A stretch of 64,000 bases of DNA from an uncultured Clostridia bacterium (GTDB taxonomy: Bacteria; Bacillota; Clostridia; Christensenellales; Borkfalkiaceae): NCBI GenBank assembly GCA_947627575.1, contig CANQWN010000001.1, forward strand, positions 186,001 to 250,000. The letters are read 5' to 3'. Positions 17,283-25,020 of the stretch are shown here, one piece after another (positions within the stretch are counted from its first letter, which is position 1; each line of letters opens with the position of its first letter). The translations under genes were made by a program, and so were the position numbers. Below the pieces are notes generated by a model. That model was given only the letters and a program-made list of their open reading frames with translations. It did not search any database and was not told the origin of the DNA.

Positions 17283-17314
17283 AAAAGGGACTGCATCCGC
17301 AGTCCCTTTTTTTT
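17283..17314 (+). terminator. Terminator after the Nudix gene
   Basis: An 11 bp perfect stem AAAGGGACTGC/GCAGTCCCTTT with a 4 nt loop, then a run of T. It abuts the stop codon of the opposite-strand gene. Confidence 0.88.
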
Positions 17315-17529
17315 CAGTTACAACCGCAACCGCAGTTGTTGCCGTTGCCGCATAATAAGTTTGAAAGCGTGCCGTTTTTCCACATGCTGTACACCAAAGC
17401 GATAAGGATGGGTGTGCAACTGCCGGAAAGTACGCCTTCCATACCGTTGCTGCTGTAACTTGCCGCAAGAAGTAAAAGGATAAGTATCCAAAGGCAGCTG
17501 TTGCTGCCGCACTGCGAAAAGATGTTCAT
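17314..17529 (-). CDS. Small cysteine-rich membrane protein
   Basis: A 71-residue protein. It has one strongly hydrophobic N-terminal segment (about 12-24, CLWILILLLLAAS), a weaker second one around 40-50, and a Cys/Gly/Asn tail ending CGNGNNCGCGCN. The start has a perfect ribosome site (AAGGAGG, 6 nt spacing), which makes it a real gene despite its size. Clostridia carry many such short CG-rich proteins with a hydrophobic SCLWI-type segment, some linked to spores. Function is unknown. Confidence 0.75.
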   Translation of the reverse strand: MNIFSQCGSNSCLWILILLLLAASYSSNGMEGVLSGSCTPILIALVYSMWKNGTLSNLLCGNGNNCGCGCN

Positions 17530-17647
17530 TATTTCCTCCTTAAATGTAAGCTGCAGGGCGGTATATGTAAATTGGGTTTGCCTTGCAGTATCCGTATATT
17601 AAATAATATTTAATTGCCCATAAAAATGTTACACGGCGGTTAATCGC

Positions 17648-17676
17648 TTGCAAAGGCATTTTTAAAATGATATAAT
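17648..17676 (+). promoter_or_regulatory. Promoter of the ECF-coaX-hom operon
   Basis: -35 TTGCAA (17648-17653), a 17 bp spacer and -10 TATAAT (17671-17676). The leader of about 92 nt contains a small hairpin (CGGGT/ACCCG) just before the ribosome site GGAGG. I recognise no riboswitch in it. Confidence 0.72.
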
Positions 17677-17774
17677 CATAGCGTGCTTTCGGCAGCTATA
17701 TTTTAATCTGACCGATATAAGCATAATAAATTTTTTTCTGCGGGTATCTTCAATGAACCCGACGGAGGTGTTTT

Positions 17775-18455
17775 ATGAGGAAGAGTAAAGCGCATTATGT
17801 AGCTTTTCTCGGTGTTATGGTGGCACTGATTTTTGTGGTGCTTACCTTGGAGACTTACATTTTTATGGGAATGTTGGGTATCAATCCTGCGTTCCTGTCC
17901 TTGCCTCTTGCCATTGCGTTGTGTATGTTCGGCACCTGGAAGGAAGAGTTTGTCGGCGGAACCATTTTCGGTATATGCTCGTTGCTGATTGCGGTAATGG
18001 TAGCTTATCAGCCGATGATGAATCCGCTTGTTTCGGTATTACCCAGAATATGTATGGGTATAGTTGCCTATTGGGTTTATCATTTTGTTTCATTTATAAT
18101 AAACAAAATTCTCTGCGCGAGAGAAAGAAGAGGTAAGCCCGCCGTAGGTAAAAAGGGAAACGTTATGTTGCGCGAAACTATTCCTGCGGCAGTGGGCGGC
18201 GTTTTCGGCGCGCTTACAAATACCGTTTTGGTTTTGCTTATGCTTTGGGTGTTCGGCGGAGACGCCTTTACGGTTGCGTTTTCCGTCGCCATTGTTTTTA
18301 ACAGCCCCATAGAAATGGCTTGTTGCGCAGTGTTGGTTCCCCTCTATATACGTATAATGAAGATGGTTTTGAAGAAGTCGAACAATCTGCTTTTTCAACC
18401 CGTCAATACGGAAAGCGCGGTGACGGCTTCCGCACAGACAAAAAGCGAGAAATAA
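17775..18455 (+). CDS. ECF transporter S component, probably pantothenate
   Basis: A membrane protein of 226 residues with about six hydrophobic segments and the usual S-component size. The N-terminal helix begins KAHYVAFLGVMVALIFV. S components bind a vitamin and dock to a shared EcfA-A'-T module, which is not in this window. The gene ends 1 bp before coaX (type III pantothenate kinase), so pantothenate is the most likely substrate by context. Another vitamin cannot be excluded. A strong ribosome site (GGAGG) precedes the ATG. Confidence 0.75.
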   Translation: MRKSKAHYVAFLGVMVALIFVVLTLETYIFMGMLGINPAFLSLPLAIALCMFGTWKEEFVGGTIFGICSLLIAVMVAYQPMMNPLVSVLPRICMGIVAYWVYHFVSFIINKILCARERRGKPAVGKKGNVMLRETIPAAVGGVFGALTNTVLVLLMLWVFGGDAFTVAFSVAIVFNSPIEMACCAVLVPLYIRIMKMVLKKSNNLLFQPVNTESAVTASAQTKSEK

Positions 18456-18456
18456 T

Positions 18457-19230
18457 ATGATAATTTGCATGGACGTGGGTAACACGAATATCAAATACGC
18501 GGTTTTTGACGGTAATAATCTTCTTTTAAGTTTTCGCGTTGCTACCGAGTTGAAAAAAACTTCTGACGAGTACGGCGGACAAATTACCGGCATTTTGATA
18601 AACAACGGGATTAAGCCGTCTGAAATTACGGGCGGAATAATTTCATCCGTTGTGCCGCAACTTGATTATACCATTGAAAGAGCGTGCAGAAATTATCTTA
18701 AAATCGAGCCGCTTATGTTGGCGCCGGGGTTAAAAACGGGGCTTAACTTAAAAGTTGATAACGCAAAGGAAGTGGGCGCCGACAGGGTAGTGAACAACGT
18801 TGCAGGCGTAAAAAAGTACGGCTGTCCCTTGATTATAGTGGATTTCGGCACGGCTACAACTTTTAACGTAATCAACGATAAAGGCGAATTTATCGGCGGC
18901 GTAATTGCGCCCGGAATAAAGGGTTCGCTTGACAGCCTTGTAAACGGCACCGCAAAACTTCCGCGGGTTGAAATAGAAAGACCTTCCAGCGTGATAGGCA
19001 AAAACACCGTGACGAATATGCAATCCGGCATAGTTTACGGGTTTGCCGGACTTGTGGAATACATTGTAAAGAAGATAAAATGCGAACTTAAATACGGAGA
19101 AGTTACCACCGTTGCGACGGGCGGTTTTTCCGATGTTATTGCCAAAGAACTGACCTGTATAGATCATGTAGATAAGCTGCTGACGCTTGAAGGTCTGAAA
19201 TATTTATACGATTTGAATAGTGAGGCTTAA
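18457..19230 (+). CDS. coaX: Type III pantothenate kinase
   Basis: First step of coenzyme A synthesis: phosphorylates pantothenate. It is an ASKHA-fold enzyme of 257 residues. The phosphate loop is MDVGNTNIKY at the N-terminus, followed by GADRVVNNVAG and the adenosine-side segment IIVDFGTATTFNV, all typical of CoaX. It is coupled to the ECF gene (1 bp gap) and to hom (1 bp gap). The last CoA enzyme, coaE, is also in this window at 53.7 kb. Confidence 0.93.
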   Translation: MIICMDVGNTNIKYAVFDGNNLLLSFRVATELKKTSDEYGGQITGILINNGIKPSEITGGIISSVVPQLDYTIERACRNYLKIEPLMLAPGLKTGLNLKVDNAKEVGADRVVNNVAGVKKYGCPLIIVDFGTATTFNVINDKGEFIGGVIAPGIKGSLDSLVNGTAKLPRVEIERPSSVIGKNTVTNMQSGIVYGFAGLVEYIVKKIKCELKYGEVTTVATGGFSDVIAKELTCIDHVDKLLTLEGLKYLYDLNSEA

Positions 19231-19231
19231 A

Positions 19232-20512
19232 ATGAAGAAAGTGGGCGTTGCCATATTAGGTTTAGGCGTAGTTGGCGGCGGAACCTATCAGATACTCACT
19301 CGGCATTATGAATTTTATAAAAAAGTTCATTCGGTTGAGATAGTTGTCGAGAAAGTGCTTGAAAAAAACAGACAACGCGTGCTGGATTTAGGTATTCCCG
19401 AAAGCAAGATTGCCGCAAATATAGACGAAATCTGTTCCGATCCCGATATAGACATAGTTGTTGAAGTTATGGGCGGGGTAGAGCCGGCAAAAACTTTCAC
19501 CCTTGCCGCACTCGGCGCAGGCAAATCGGTAGTTACTTCCAATAAGGAACTATACTGCAAATACAGCCACGAACTTGAAAAAGTTGCCAAAAGCAACGGG
19601 TGCGGGCTGTTTTACGAGGCGACGTGCGTGGGCGGCGTACCCGTAATCCGTGCGCTTCTGGATAATTTGCAGGGCAATAAAATTTCCTCGCTTATGGGAA
19701 TTATAAACGGTACAACCAATTATATTCTCACAAATATGAGCAGTAAAGGCGCCACTTACGAAGAAGTTCTTAAAGACGCGCAGAAGTTGGGCTATGCGGA
19801 AGCCGATCCGCGCGCAGATGTTGAAGGCTACGACGCGGCTTATAAACTTTCGATACTGTCGAGCCTTGCATTCCATACAAAAATTCCTTATACCGCAATT
19901 TATCGCGAGGGAATAACGGAAATTTCGGAAAAGGATATAAATTACGGTAAACATTTGGGCTATACCCTTAAATTGCTTGCGATAGGCAGAAATACCGAAA
20001 ACGGAGTGGAAGTGCGCGTTCATCCTACGTTTATCAATTCCGAACACCCTTTGGCAAGCGTAAACGATAGTTATAACGGCGTTTATATCACAGGCGACAG
20101 CGTTGAAGACGTTATGCTTTACGGCAGAGGCGCGGGCGCTTTGCCTACGGGCAGCGCGATAGTGGGCGATATAATTTATTGCGCCACTCACGATAATTTC
20201 CGTTATTCGCCTTTTGAAAATACCGCAGAGGCAGATCCCGCTACAAAGTTTGTTACTAACTTTGAAAGCGAATATTATTTGAGGTTTGACGCCGCCGATA
20301 TGGCGGGCGTGCTTTCGGGAATTGCCGCGGTGTTAAGCAAATACGATATCAGCGTTGCGCAGGTTTTACAGGAAAGCGGACAAACCAACAAGGCGGTGCC
20401 GCTTATCGTGATTACACACGTCACGCACGAAAACAGCGTGCGTAAAGCGATAGAGGAAATAGATTCAATGGACGTTGCCAAAACGGTGGCGGTAATAAGG
20501 GTTGTATCTTGA
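19232..20512 (+). CDS. hom: Homoserine dehydrogenase
   Basis: Reduces aspartate semialdehyde to homoserine for threonine and methionine synthesis. The NAD(P) loop GLGVVGGGTY is at the N-terminus, then the catalytic region with GIINGTTNYIL and GYAEADPRADVEG. A C-terminal ACT domain (about 350-426) probably gives threonine feedback inhibition. I place the start at the ATG at 19232, one base after the coaX stop and behind a TGAGG ribosome site. An in-frame GTG at 19220 would add four residues. A strong terminator follows. Confidence 0.93.
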   Translation: MKKVGVAILGLGVVGGGTYQILTRHYEFYKKVHSVEIVVEKVLEKNRQRVLDLGIPESKIAANIDEICSDPDIDIVVEVMGGVEPAKTFTLAALGAGKSVVTSNKELYCKYSHELEKVAKSNGCGLFYEATCVGGVPVIRALLDNLQGNKISSLMGIINGTTNYILTNMSSKGATYEEVLKDAQKLGYAEADPRADVEGYDAAYKLSILSSLAFHTKIPYTAIYREGITEISEKDINYGKHLGYTLKLLAIGRNTENGVEVRVHPTFINSEHPLASVNDSYNGVYITGDSVEDVMLYGRGAGALPTGSAIVGDIIYCATHDNFRYSPFENTAEADPATKFVTNFESEYYLRFDAADMAGVLSGIAAVLSKYDISVAQVLQESGQTNKAVPLIVITHVTHENSVRKAIEEIDSMDVAKTVAVIRVVS

Positions 20513-20517
20513 TTTTA

Positions 20518-20549
20518 CGGCAGGACTTACAGTCCTGCCGGGGTTTTTT
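20518..20549 (+). terminator. Terminator of hom, abutting the next start codon
   Basis: A 10 bp perfect stem CGGCAGGACT/AGTCCTGCCG with a TAC loop, then GGGTTTTTT ending at 20549. The ATG of the ATP-grasp gene is at 20550, so there is no room for a normal ribosome site after the hairpin. Confidence 0.88.
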
Positions 20550-21416
20550 ATGAAGTACTTTATAGTTGTAAACGCCTATATCAAAAACAAGTCGCAGATA
20601 GCGCAGGCGGCGCGAATTGAAGAAGAGCTGAAAAAATCAGGCGCGGACGTTCAAATCGTAAAAAATATTTCCCTTGCCGCAATTAAAGACGGCATAATAG
20701 TCAGTGCGGAAAGCGGCGTGGGGATATTTCTCGATAAGGACAAAGTTGCGGCAAGGATGCTTGAAAGTTGCGGTATAAAGCTGTATAACAGCGCGGCGGC
20801 GATAGAAGTTTGCGACGATAAAATGTTGACGCATATAGCGCTGTCACAAAACGGAATTCCTACGCCGGATTGCGTTTATGCGCCACTTTGCTATTACGCC
20901 GATGCGGAAATTTCAGAACAACTTGTTGACGATGTGATAAAAAAACTTGCTTTACCCGTCGTGGCAAAAACGTGTTACGGGTCTTTGGGGGCAGGCGTAA
21001 GTTTATTGCGCGACAGGACTGAAATAGAGGAATACGAGAAAAATAATAAACTTATCCCGCATTTTTATCAAAAATTTATCGGAATAGGCGGCGCAGATAT
21101 ACGTGTGATAGTAATCGGCGGACGTTATGTATGCGCTATGCGCCGCATAAATAAAAATGATTTCCGCTCTAACATAGAACAGGGCGGCAGGGGAGATAAG
21201 TACGAGGCGGACAGCGAACTTATAGAACTGTGTGAAAAAACGTCAAAGGTGCTTTCGCTGGATTATTGCGGTATAGACGTGCTTACCGACGAAGACGGTA
21301 AAAGATATGTGTGCGAGGTAAATTCCAACGCATTTTTTGCCGAAGCAGAACGTGTTTGCGGCGTGAACATAGCAAAAAAATATGCCGAGTTTATTATAAG
21401 CCGCAAAAACGCTTGA
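20550..21416 (+). CDS. ATP-grasp enzyme, RimK/LysX-like
   Basis: A 288-residue ATP-grasp ligase. The N-terminal part MKYFIVVNAYIKN is RimK-like, the lysine segment is LPVVAKTCYGSLGAGVSLL, and the metal-binding end is YVCEVNSNAFF with the expected Glu and Asn. Such enzymes join a carboxylate to an amine via an acyl-phosphate. The substrate is unknown. I chose the ATG at 20550 because the protein resemblance begins there. The frame is open upstream to a TTG at 20502, but that part only translates a terminator hairpin. The missing ribosome site is odd. Confidence 0.83.
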   Translation: MKYFIVVNAYIKNKSQIAQAARIEEELKKSGADVQIVKNISLAAIKDGIIVSAESGVGIFLDKDKVAARMLESCGIKLYNSAAAIEVCDDKMLTHIALSQNGIPTPDCVYAPLCYYADAEISEQLVDDVIKKLALPVVAKTCYGSLGAGVSLLRDRTEIEEYEKNNKLIPHFYQKFIGIGGADIRVIVIGGRYVCAMRRINKNDFRSNIEQGGRGDKYEADSELIELCEKTSKVLSLDYCGIDVLTDEDGKRYVCEVNSNAFFAEAERVCGVNIAKKYAEFIISRKNA

Positions 21417-21441
21417 TTTTTTTTGTTATTTTCTATATTAT
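21413..21441 (+). promoter_or_regulatory. tRNA-Ser promoter
   Basis: -35 TTGATT (21413-21418, overlapping the stop of the ATP-grasp gene), a 17 bp spacer and -10 TATTAT (21436-21441). Confidence 0.65.
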
Positions 21442-21475
21442 ATTAATGCTTGGCTGAAACATGCCGAGCGGCGAT

Positions 21476-21565
21476 GCAGAGATGGCTGAGCGGTTTAAGG
21501 CGCACGATTGGAAATCGTGTGACGGCTAACCCCGTCCGGAGGTTCAAATCCTCTTCTCTGCGCCA
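21476..21565 (+). tRNA. tRNA-Ser (GGA)
   Basis: Acceptor GCAGAGA pairs with TCTCTGC (21555-21561), then discriminator G and encoded CCA. The anticodon stem CACGA/TCGTG with loop TTGGAAA gives GGA at 21510-21512. The long variable arm is as expected for serine. Confidence 0.94.
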
Positions 21566-21603
21566 AAACAATCGGGGGCACTTCGCGTGCCCCCGATTGT
21601 TTT
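21565..21603 (+). terminator. Terminator of tRNA-Ser
   Basis: A very stable 17 bp stem (21565-21581 with 21587-21603) around the loop TTCGC, ending in TTTT. Confidence 0.85.
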
Positions 21604-21692
21604 GAAATAGAGAATAGGGGTAAGAAGAACCCGTGGTTCACGCGAGGCGGCAACGCCGCCGACGCTTTGCCGAGGCTCCCGTAGGGAAACGG

Positions 21693-21713
21693 CAAAATCC
21701 TCTTCTCTGTGCC
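21693..21713 (+). repeat. Duplicated 3' end of tRNA-Ser (possible att scar)
   Basis: These 21 bases match the tRNA-Ser 3' end at 21544-21564 at 19 positions. Tyrosine integrases often use tRNA 3' ends and leave such a second copy at the far end of an element. Only about 130 bp lies between the copies (21566-21692, with a GGCGGC-AAC-GCCGCC hairpin), so any element would be deleted. The AT-rich cassette at 21.9-23.4 kb lies just beyond. Confidence 0.55.
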
Positions 21714-21716
21714 CCC

Positions 21717-21752
21717 AAAGGGCGTAAGTTGAACACTTACGCCCTTTTTTAT
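21717..21752 (+). terminator. Hairpin terminator downstream of the tRNA-Ser duplication
   Basis: A 12 bp perfect stem AAAGGGCGTAAG/CTTACGCCCTTT with a 6 nt loop, then T residues. Confidence 0.82.
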
Positions 21753-21875
21753 ATCTTTTATATGGTTGATTGCAAATGCTGCCGTTTTTATCAGGTGATA
21801 AAATTAGTATACAAAATTTTCAAATTGTAAATTTAGTTCATTTAAAAAAAGTTTGAAATTTTTCGGAATTGATAT

Positions 21876-22550
21876 TCATTTATTTTTTCTTGCTTGATAT
21901 TTTTTCCAAATAATGCCGTCAAGGAGTCTAACCGTCAATTGAGGATAGTCATTATTCAATAACTTGATAGCATTTGTAAATAAATGTTGACATTCAGAAT
22001 CTGAAACATCAATTCCACAAGCATCTTTAACGCAATGATGAATATGAATATCGGGTTTACAACGATTTTGGTCGCCTGCAAGCATAAACAAATAATTAAC
22101 ACCTGCCGCCCCAACACCCTTTATTGAGTACAAGGATTTTTCTAATAAGTTTGTATTTTCATAATTTTTAAAGTCGTTAATGGTGTTTATATTTAATTGC
22201 AATAATTTTTGTGCAACCTCATAACAAATTTCCGACTTAAATTTTTTACTTATTTTCTGCCTATTATTTAAAATTGTATTAGCAAAATTTTCATAGCCGC
22301 CTGCGCTATCGATATGCGCAATTAAATCTTTACAGTTTATGTTGCTTACAAATTTGTCGTTATTCATAAAAACTTTTGCATATCTTTCCACTACAGGAAC
22401 AGTAACTGCAAAATATTTTGCCCTTAATGAATAAAAGCAATCTATAATGCATACAGCCAAAGAATTATAAGGTTCTGCATATAGGTTATCGCTTAAATTT
22501 AAATTAGAACGACAAAAACTAACAAAACTCTCTACTATATCATTTTTCAT
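21876..22550 (-). CDS. HhH-GPD-like DNA glycosylase-type protein
   Basis: A 224-residue protein. Near the C-terminus the segment SIKGVGAAGVNYLFMLAG followed after a few residues by KPDIHIHHC matches the helix-hairpin-helix plus Gly/Pro-Asp signature of base-excision glycosylases (EndoIII/MutY/AlkA superfamily). The catalytic-type Asp (PD) is kept, while the lysine of bifunctional EndoIII is absent, so at most a monofunctional glycosylase. There is no iron-sulfur cysteine cluster. It follows the GIY-YIG gene by 20 bp. Codon use is much more AT rich than in the neighbours, which points to transfer. I chose the ATG at 22550; a longer frame to 22619 would overlap the upstream gene. Confidence 0.65.
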   Translation of the reverse strand: MKNDIVESFVSFCRSNLNLSDNLYAEPYNSLAVCIIDCFYSLRAKYFAVTVPVVERYAKVFMNNDKFVSNINCKDLIAHIDSAGGYENFANTILNNRQKISKKFKSEICYEVAQKLLQLNINTINDFKNYENTNLLEKSLYSIKGVGAAGVNYLFMLAGDQNRCKPDIHIHHCVKDACGIDVSDSECQHLFTNAIKLLNNDYPQLTVRLLDGIIWKKYQARKNK

Positions 22551-22570
22551 TTGTATGTCTCTTTTATATT

Positions 22571-23416
22571 TTAATTGCTGTTCATTCCAAATTTTCTTGT
22601 CATTAAAACTTCTTTCCAATAGGTTTCACGCCCGATTATATAATCATTGCCCAAGTTCATATTACAGACTTCTAAAATCGAATATTTGAAATTATATCTA
22701 TAATCAATGCCGTTATTTTGCAATATTTTTTTCAGTTCAATGTTTCCGCCGTGCCCGTTTTTCGCATATTCAGACCAGCGTTGCCATATACAATCTTCGC
22801 CATATGCGCTACCGACATATTGTTTGCCTGTAAGCGTATCTACAATTAAGTAAATGCCCTTTACATTAGATAAAGCAGATTTCCAAGTTGCAATGTTATT
22901 TTCAATAATATGCTTTAAAGTTTGATAAGAAATATTTACATTGTCAAAACCATTAAAATCGTTAATGGTAACTTGTTTATCTAAAATTGAAGAAACACAA
23001 ATGTCCGCAGGGTTATTTTTGCTCTTTATTTGCAATTCTAAACAAGGGTATGAGGCGCGAAACTCTTTTTTATAGTAAACAAAAACTCTGCCAATTAAAT
23101 CTTTTTGATTATCGGTAAGCGTTAAATCATAACGCCAACCGTGCCAACCATCACTTTGTGTTATCGGTTGTGGGGTTTGATTATTAACTTTATAAATGCC
23201 GCCAAAAAGCCAAATATCTTTATCGTAATAAATTAACGATATAACATATTTACGATTAAAATTTTTATTTGTTTGGTCTGCTTGCCATTCGCCAAATTCG
23301 TTGATTAAAAATTTTTCGTATGCTTCCTTTTTATTGACTGCACCTGTTGCAAAATGAATTTTGTAATTTTTATAATCTTCGTTTTTGATTTTTAGAATAT
23401 CAACTAATTTTAACAT
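22571..23416 (-). CDS. GIY-YIG nuclease family protein
   Basis: A 281-residue protein with a GIY-YIG endonuclease domain at about 185-281: GIYLIVDTLTGKQYVGSAYG, then the catalytic Arg in WQRWSEY and the metal-binding Glu in GRETYWKE. All core residues are present. The N-terminal 180 residues form a separate domain that I know only from a widespread uncharacterised GIY-YIG family ending in RKFG-N-N, as here. The ribosome site is CGGAG. It is AT rich and shares an operon with the HhH-GPD-like protein. A role in DNA restriction or repair is inference. Confidence 0.8.
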   Translation of the reverse strand: MLKLVDILKIKNEDYKNYKIHFATGAVNKKEAYEKFLINEFGEWQADQTNKNFNRKYVISLIYYDKDIWLFGGIYKVNNQTPQPITQSDGWHGWRYDLTLTDNQKDLIGRVFVYYKKEFRASYPCLELQIKSKNNPADICVSSILDKQVTINDFNGFDNVNISYQTLKHIIENNIATWKSALSNVKGIYLIVDTLTGKQYVGSAYGEDCIWQRWSEYAKNGHGGNIELKKILQNNGIDYRYNFKYSILEVCNMNLGNDYIIGRETYWKEVLMTRKFGMNSN

Positions 23417-23549
23417 TTGTAACTCCGTTTGCTTTTAATAATTATATCAGAATATATATAAAAAATCAATTTTATAATCAACATAAAACTTAAAATTGAA
23501 TTTAGACGCGGCAAGTTCACGCCAAAATGCTAAACAGATTTTTGACTGC

Positions 23550-23579
23550 TTGATTTTCTATGTGCAGCTGTGATATAAT
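23550..23579 (+). promoter_or_regulatory. Promoter of the zinc-ribbon gene
   Basis: -35 TTGATT (23550-23555), an 18 bp spacer and -10 TATAAT (23574-23579). Confidence 0.6.
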
Positions 23580-23613
23580 GGGGGCGATAAACAGGAATTT
23601 GGATGAGTGACTT

Positions 23614-23835
23614 ATGAAAGAAGTAAAAATTGAAAAATGCTCGTTTTGCGGGGGTGAAGAATTGATTGAGACAAGAATATGTGCCTATGGCACATATTTA
23701 ACGCCTGCAAAAAGAGGCGGTTTGCGCAGCGTAGCGATTTTTGCAACAGTTTGTCGCGATTGTGGAAGCGTAGTCCGCACATATTGCAAAAATCCCGAAA
23801 AGCTATTTCCTAAAAAAGAACGGCGAGACGGTTAA
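23614..23835 (+). CDS. Small zinc-ribbon protein
   Basis: A 73-residue protein with two CxxC pairs (CSFC near residue 9 and CRDC near residue 49), enough for one zinc ribbon. A basic tail follows. The function is not known; similar short proteins often act as nucleic acid binding or assembly factors. A perfect 10 bp inverted repeat in its coding sequence (23676-23698) is probably chance. Confidence 0.65.
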   Translation: MKEVKIEKCSFCGGEELIETRICAYGTYLTPAKRGGLRSVAIFATVCRDCGSVVRTYCKNPEKLFPKKERRDG

Positions 23836-23952
23836 ATTTCAATTAAGCTAAATAAAAATCACGGCGTGGGCGGTGTCATTTCATCTTTCGCTTAATCTTT
23901 TTGCACAGCGGTTATTATGATTATAAGATAGTCGGAAATTTAGGGGGGGACT

Positions 23953-24366
23953 ATGGATAAAACAGAAATTTTTCAATTTATATCGGAGCAAAAGACGGCG
24001 TTTATTGCTTCTGTCAACGGGCAAGGGTACCCTGTTATAAGGGCGATGCTTGCCCCCAGAAAGATAGACGGTAATGAAATTTATTTCACAACAAACACCT
24101 CGTCCAACAAGATAAAGCAATATTTGGCAAACGATAAGGCTTGCGTCTATTTTTATAAACGCGGGAAATTTAAATATCAGGGCGTTTCAATAATAGGTGA
24201 AATGCAGATTTGCACCGATCAGGCGACGAAGGACGAGATTTGGCGCTTTGGCGATAAAATGTTTTATAAACAAGGCGTGACAGACCCCGACTACTGCGTG
24301 TTGAAATTTAAGGGGATTACAGCCGAATATTATTGTGATTTTAAGACCGAGACGGTAGATTTATAA
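23953..24366 (+). CDS. Pyridoxamine 5'-phosphate oxidase family protein
   Basis: A 137-residue split-barrel flavoprotein. The opening QKTAFIASVNGQGYPVIRAM and the strand IYFTTNTSSNKIKQYLAN match the PNPOx-like family that binds FMN or a related cofactor. It is too short and divergent to be PdxH itself. The substrate is unknown. A G-rich ribosome site lies before the ATG. Confidence 0.82.
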   Translation: MDKTEIFQFISEQKTAFIASVNGQGYPVIRAMLAPRKIDGNEIYFTTNTSSNKIKQYLANDKACVYFYKRGKFKYQGVSIIGEMQICTDQATKDEIWRFGDKMFYKQGVTDPDYCVLKFKGITAEYYCDFKTETVDL

Positions 24367-24436
24367 AATTTAATCCGGGAAGAAATTTACCTTCAAGCAA
24401 AGAATATTTTAATTTCATTTTGCCTTGTGAATCATT

Positions 24437-24799
24437 ATGAAAAAAGCATTATATCTCATTTTGGAAGTTATAAATGTGTGCTTAAACATACTTATGGCGG
24501 CGTTGTGCTTCATTAAGCTCGACCACGACATTGCGTTTTTGCCAAATGAAAGTGGAGGCGTAGAAAAAGCAGACTACTATTACAGCATTTACGACAAACT
24601 TTTGGAAAAGAATCTGCAATTTCTTGTTTACATAGCCCTTGCGGTGATGGCTGTGGCAATTGTGCTTTCGGTTGTTACTTGCGTCTCAAAGGGCAATCGA
24701 AAAATAAGTATAGCAAGCCATGTTGCGTCTGCAGTTTCTGTGTTATTCTTTCTTGTTTTACTTTTTTATGCCATGCGGATTCTGCAATATGCTTACTGA
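24437..24799 (+). CDS. Hypothetical membrane protein
   Basis: 120 residues with three hydrophobic segments (about 5-25, 60-80 and 92-115) and a short charged loop between the first two. I recognise no family. The ribosome site is poor. A strong terminator follows at 24865. Confidence 0.55.
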   Translation: MKKALYLILEVINVCLNILMAALCFIKLDHDIAFLPNESGGVEKADYYYSIYDKLLEKNLQFLVYIALAVMAVAIVLSVVTCVSKGNRKISIASHVASAVSVLFFLVLLFYAMRILQYAY

Positions 24800-24864
24800 T
24801 TTATAAATTTGAAATTTACGTAAAAAAGGCGGGGCAGACAATGTTTGCTCTCGCTTATTTTTTT

Positions 24865-24907
24865 GGCAGGCAGCGAAAGAAGGGCTTTCGCTGCCTGCCA
24901 TTTTTTT
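24865..24907 (+). terminator. Terminator
   Basis: A 15 bp perfect stem (24865-24879 with 24885-24899) around AAGGG, then A and seven T. Confidence 0.9.
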
Positions 24908-24952
24908 CGGCTAAACGACAGTTTAAAATTTTATATTAAATCGTTTATCTAC

Positions 24953-25009
24953 TTGACAAGATGTAATCCGTACATTATAATAACAAGTATTATTAATAAC
25001 AAATGTTAT
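24953..25009 (+). promoter_or_regulatory. Promoter and operator of the TetR-ABC operon
   Basis: Perfect TTGACA (24953-24958), a 17 bp spacer and TATAAT (24976-24981). The 30 bp segment 24980-25009 is an interrupted palindrome (ATAACA...TGTTAT, symmetric at 24 of 30 positions) just downstream of the -10. This is the expected place for a TetR-type operator. Confidence 0.75.
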
Positions 25010-25020
25010 GTGAGGTTGCT

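Noticed and set aside
17683..17774. Riboswitch in the leader of the ECF-coaX operon
   Set aside because: Only one small hairpin near the ribosome site is visible and no known aptamer core was recognised.
21495..21830. Open frames over tRNA-Ser and the downstream hairpins on both strands
   Set aside because: They overlap a tRNA and terminators. Such false proteins are common next to tRNA genes.
23676..23698. Perfect 10 bp inverted repeat as a regulatory site
   Set aside because: It lies inside the coding sequence of the zinc-ribbon gene and encodes ordinary residues, so it is more likely chance.
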